Positions 59,501 through 64,000 of a stretch of DNA of 64,000 nucleotides are shown here, piece by piece (position 1 is the stretch's first letter; each line of letters begins with the position of its first letter). The notes beneath the pieces were generated by a model. The model searched no databases. It was not told where the DNA came from and worked only from the letters and a program-made list of their open reading frames with translations. The stretch comes from Oscheius onirici. Lineage: Eukaryota; Nematoda; Chromadorea; Rhabditida; Rhabditidae. The position numbers and the translations under genes were made by a program. Location: assembly GCA_932521025.1 (NCBI GenBank), contig OW051470.1, positions 10,402,501 through 10,466,500 of the forward strand. Direction: 5' to 3'.

Positions 59501-62500
59501 AGCCAGGCTATTCTATGGTAGTTACTTTCAGCCAGGCTATTCTATGGTAGTTACTTTCAGCCTGGCCATTCTATGGTAGTTACTTTCAGCCAGGCTATTC
59601 TATGGTAGTTACTTTCAGCCAGGCTATTCTATGGTAGTTACTTTCAGCCAGGCTATTCTATGGTAGTTACTTTCAGCCAGGCTATTCTATGGTAGTTACT
59701 TTCAGCCAGGCTATTCTATGGTAGTTACTTTCAGCCTGGCCATTCTATGGTAGTTACTTTCAGCCAGGCTATTCTATGGTAGTTACTTTCAGCCAGGCTA
59801 TTCTATGGTAGTTACTTTCAGCCTGGCCATTCTATGGTAGTTACTTTCAGCCTGGCCATTCTATGGTAGTTACTTTCAGCCTGGCCATTCTATGGTAGTT
59901 ACTTTCAGCCTGGCCATTCTATGGTAGTTACTTTCAGCCAGGCTTTTCTGTGGTAGTTACTTTCAGCCAGGCTATTCTATGGTAGTTACTTTCAGCCTGG
60001 CCATTCTATGGTAGTTACTTTCAGCCAGGCTATTCTATGGTAGTTACTTTCAGCCAGGCTATTCTATGGTAGTTACTTTCAGCCAGGCTATTCTATGGTA
60101 GTTACTTTCAGCCAGGCTATTCTATGGTAGTTACTTTCAGCCAGGCTATTCTATGGTAGTTACTTTCAGCCAGGCTATTCTATGGTAGTTACTTTCAGCC
60201 AGGCTATTCTATGGTAGTTACTTTCAGCCAGGCTATTCTATGGTAGTTACTTTCAGCCAGGCTATTCTATGGTAGTTACTTTCAGCCTGGCCATTCTATG
60301 GTAGTTACTTTCAGCCTGGCCATTCTATGGTAGTTACTTTCAGCCTGGCCATTCTATGGTAGTTACTTTCAGCCAGGCTTTTCTGTGGTAGTTACTTTCA
60401 GCCAGGCTATTCTATGGTAGTTACTTTCAGCCTGGCCATTCTATGGTAGTTACTTTCAGCCTGGCCATTCTATGGTAGTTACTTTCAGCCAGGCTATTCT
60501 ATGGTAGTTACTTTCAGCCAGGCTATTCTATGGTAGTTACTTTCAGCCAGGCTATTCTATGGTAGTTACTTTCAGCCAGGCTATTCTATGGTAGTTACTT
60601 TCAGCCTGGCCATTCTATGGTAGTTACTTTCAGCCAGGCTTTTCTGTGGTAGTTACTTTCAGCCAGGCTATTCTATGGTAGTTACTTTCAGCCTGGCCAT
60701 TCTATGGTAGTTACTTTCAGCCAGGCTATTCTATGGTAGTTACTTTCAGCCAGGCTATTCTATGGTAGTTACTTTCAGCCTGGCCATTCTATGGTAGTTA
60801 CTTTCAGCCTGGCCATTCTATGGTAGTTACTTTCAGCCTGGCCATTCTATGGTAGTTACTTTCAGCCTGGCCATTCTATGGTAGTTACTTTCAGCCAGGC
60901 TTTTCTGTGGTAGTTACTTTCAGCCAGGCTATTCTATGGTAGTTACTTTCAGCCAGGCCATTCTATGGTAGTTACTTTCAGCCAGGCTTTTCTGTGGTAG
61001 TTACTTTCAGCCAGGCTATTCTATGGTAGTTACTTTCAGCCAGGCTATTCTATGGTAGTTACTTTCAGCCAGGCTATTCTATGGTAGTTACTTTCAGCCA
61101 GGCTATTCTATGGTAGTTACTTTCAGCCAGGCTATTCTATGGTAGTTACTTTCAGCCAGGCTATTCTATGGTAGTTACTTTCAGCCAGGCTATTCTATGG
61201 TAGTTACTTTCAGCCAGGCTATTCTATGGTAGTTACTTTCAGCCAGGCTTTTCTGTGGTAGTTACTTTCAGCCAGGCTATTCTATGGTAGTTACTTTCAG
61301 CCTGGCCATTCTATGGTAGTTACTTTCAGCCTGGCCATTCTATGGTAGTTACTTTCAGCCTGGCCATTCTATGGTAGTTACTTTCAGCCAGGCTATTCTA
61401 TGGTAGTTACTTTCAGCCTGGCCATTCTATGGTAGTTACTTTCAGCCTGGCCATTCTATGGTAGTTACTTTCAGCCAGGCTATTCTATGGTAGTTACTTT
61501 CAGCCAGGCTATTCTATGGTAGTTACTTTCAGCCAGGCTATTCTATGGTAGTTACTTTCAGCCAGGCTATTCTATGGTAGTTACTTTCAGCCTGGCCATT
61601 CTATGGTAGTTACTTTCAGCCAGGCTATTCTATGGTAGTTACTTTCAGCCAGGCTATTCTATGGTAGTTACTTTCAGCCAGGCTATTCTATGGTAGTTAC
61701 TTTCAGCCAGGCTATTCTATGGTAGTTACTTTCAGCCAGGCTATTCTATGGTAGTTACTTTCAGCCAGGCCATTCTATGGTAGTTACAATCAGCCAGGCC
61801 ATTCTATGGTAATTACTTTCAGCCAGGCCATTCTATGGTAGTTACTTTCAGCCAGGCTTTTCTGTGGTAGTTACTTTCAGCCAGGCTATTCTATGGTAGT
61901 TACTTTCAGCCTGGCCATTCTATGGTAGTTACTTTCAGCCTGGCCATTCTATGGTAGTTACTTTCAGCCTGGCCATTCTATGGTAGTTACTTTCAGCCAG
62001 GCTATTCTATGGTAGTTACTTTCAGCCTGGCCATTCTATGGTAGTTACTTTCAGCCTGGCCATTCTATGGTAGTTACTTTCAGCCTGGCCATTCTATGGT
62101 AGTTACTTTCAGCCTGGCCATTCTATGGTAGTTACTTTCAGCCAGGCTTTTCTGTGGTAGTTACTTTCAGCCAGGCTATTCTATGGTAGTTACTTTCAGC
62201 CTGGCCATTCTATGGTAGTTACTTTCAGCCTGGCCATTCTATGGTAGTTACTTTCAGCCAGGCTATTCTATGGTAGTTACTTTCAGCCAGGCTATTCTAT
62301 GGTAGTTACTTTCAGCCAGGCTATTCTATGGTAGTTACTTTCAGCCAGGCTATTCTATGGTAGTTACTTTCAGCCTGGCCATTCTATGGTAGTTACTTTC
62401 AGCCAGGCTATTCTATGGTAGTTACTTTCAGCCAGGCTATTCTATGGTAGTTACTTTCAGCCAGGCTATTCTATGGTAGTTACTTTCAGCCAGGCTATTC

Positions 62501-64000
62501 TATGGTAGTTACTTTCAGCCAGGCTATTCTATGGTAGTTACTTTCAGCCAGGCTATTCTATGGTAGTTACTTTCAGCCAGGCCATTCTATGGTAGTTACA
62601 ATCAGCCAGGCCATTCTATGGTAATTACTTTCAGCCAGGCCATTCTATGGTAGTTACTTTCAGCCAGGCTTTTCTGTGGTAGTTACTTTCAGCCAGGCTA
62701 TTCTATGGTAGTTACTTTCAGCCAGGCTATTCTATGGTAGTTACTTTCAGCCAGGCTATTCTATGGTAGTTACTTTCAGCCAGGCTATTCTATGGTAGTT
62801 ACTTTCAGCCAGGCTATTCTATGGTAGTTACTTTCAGCCTGGCCATTCTATGGTAGTTACTTTCAGCCAGGCTATTCTATGGTAGTTACTTTCAGCCAGG
62901 CTATTCTATGGTAGTTACTTTCAGCCAGGCTATTCTATGGTAGTTACTTTCAGCCAGGCTATTCTATGGTAGTTACTTTCAGCCAGGCTATTCTATGGTA
63001 GTTACTTTCAGCCTGGCCATTCTATGGTAGTTACTTTCAGCCAGGCTATTCTATGGTAGTTACTTTCAGCCAGGCTATTCTATGGTAGTTACTTTCAGCC
63101 AGGCTATTCTATGGTAGTTACTTTCAGCCAGGCTATTCTATGGTAGTTACTTTCAGCCAGGCTATTCTATGGTAGTTACTTTCAGCCTGGCCATTCTATG
63201 GTAGTTACTTTCAGCCAGGCTATTCTATGGTAGTTACTTTCAGCCAGGCTATTCTATGGTAGTTACTTTCAGCCAGGCTATTCTATGGTAGTTACTTTCA
63301 GCCAGGCTATTCTATGGTAGTTACTTTCAGCCAGGCTATTCTATGGTAGTTACTTTCAGCCAGGCTATTCTATGGTAGTTACTTTCAGCCAGGCTATTCT
63401 ATGGTAGTTACAATCAGCCAGGCCATTCTATGGTAGTTACTTTCAGCCAGGCTATTCTATGGTAGTTACTTTCAGCCAGGCTATTCTATGGTAGTTACTT
63501 TCAGCCAGGCTATTCTATGGTAGTTACTTTCAGCCAGGCTATTCTATGGTAGTTACTTTCAGCCAGGCTATTCTATGGTAGTTACTTTCAGCCAGGCCAT
63601 TCTATGGTAGTTACAATCAGCCAGGCCATTCTATGGTAATTACTTTCAGCCAGGCCATTCTATGGTAGTTACTTTCAGCCAGGCTTTTCTGTGGTAGTTA
63701 CTTTCAGCCAGGCTATTCTATGGTAGTTACTTTCAGCCTGGCCATTCTATGGTAGTTACTTTCAGCCAGGCTATTCTATGGTAGTTACTTTCAGCCTGGC
63801 CATTCTATGGTAGTTACTTTCAGCCTGGCCATTCTATGGTAGTTACTTTCAGCCTGGCCATTCTATGGTAGTTACTTTCAGCCTGGCCATTCTATGGTAG
63901 TTACTTTCAGCCTGGCCATTCTATGGTAGTTACTTTCAGCCAGGCTTTTCTGTGGTAGTTACTTTCAGCCAGGCTATTCTATGGTAGTTACTTTCAGCCT
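53501..64000. repeat. Satellite array 2, 29-bp unit, about 360 copies, open-ended
   Basis: About 10.5 kb of 29-mers built on GGTAGTTACTTTCAGCC followed by AGGCTATTCTAT or TGGCCATTCTAT; the array continues past the window. Two main unit classes differ by linked changes (CCAGGCTA versus CCTGGCCA). Rarer marker units carry TTACAATCAGCC, GGTAATTAC or GGCTTTTCTGTGG. The TTACAATC marker recurs at 58335 and 59147, and at 61786 and 62598, both exactly 812 bp (28 units) apart. TAG in each unit with a 29-nt period blocks all frames. Confidence 0.97.

Noticed and set aside
47451-64000. CRISPR array
   Set aside because: The units are directly tandem without unique spacers, have 26- or 29-bp periods and lie in an animal genome; this is satellite DNA.

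Overview
The window is animal nuclear DNA, most likely from a nematode. Genes are split by very short introns (many 38-45 nt) with TTTCAG-type acceptors. The TIR-1/SARM1, FBN-1-like, LSM4, TMED2 and MIF proteins all read as nematode-type family members. Three starts (TMED2, MIF, FBN-1-like) have a TTTCAG acceptor 2-23 nt upstream of the ATG, as expected for spliced-leader trans-splicing or short 5' UTR introns. The species cannot be named from the sequence.

Layout: the 3' end of a C-type lectin gene (+, 1-414); LSM4 (-, 503-1119); TMED2/p24 (+, 1706-2781); a 3 kb gap with a fold-back element and one possible minus-strand exon; a giant FBN-1-like gene (+, 5811-21202), which I resolved into 35 exons that sum to exactly 4,000 codons plus a stop (EGF repeats, two mucin blocks, a ZP module, one TM helix); a MIF-family tautomerase (-, 21612-22039); CNOT3 (+, 22788-26820, 14 exons, 731 aa); a possible tiny downstream ORF (26944-27137); the SARM1/TIR-1 gene (+, 29875-42845, at least 24 coding exons) with an internal first exon at 39854; and a PTPLA/HACD3-like hydroxyacyl-CoA dehydratase (-, 45456-46509). 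The last 16.5 kb is two abutting satellite arrays: a 26-bp unit (about 47451-53500, roughly 232 copies) and a 29-bp unit (about 53501 to beyond 64000, roughly 360 copies). Both have higher-order structure.

The introns and gaps carry many small non-autonomous elements: five TA-flanked fold-back elements, one hAT-type element with an exact 8-bp target duplication, two copies of a tRNA-like (A box/B box) dispersed repeat inside FBN-1-like introns, and one other dispersed repeat pair. No bacterial, phage or CRISPR features are present.

The genes do not form one pathway. They cover RNA metabolism (LSM4, CNOT3), ER/Golgi trafficking (TMED2), fatty-acid elongation (HACD), apical extracellular matrix (FBN-1-like), immunity or lectin function (CTL, MIF) and NAD+/innate signalling (TIR-1). 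The observations most worth follow-up are the ARM-less TIR-1 isoform implied by a phase-compatible internal first exon, repeated short modules in the FBN-1-like mucin stalk, recurrent GC-AG introns, and the twin satellites.
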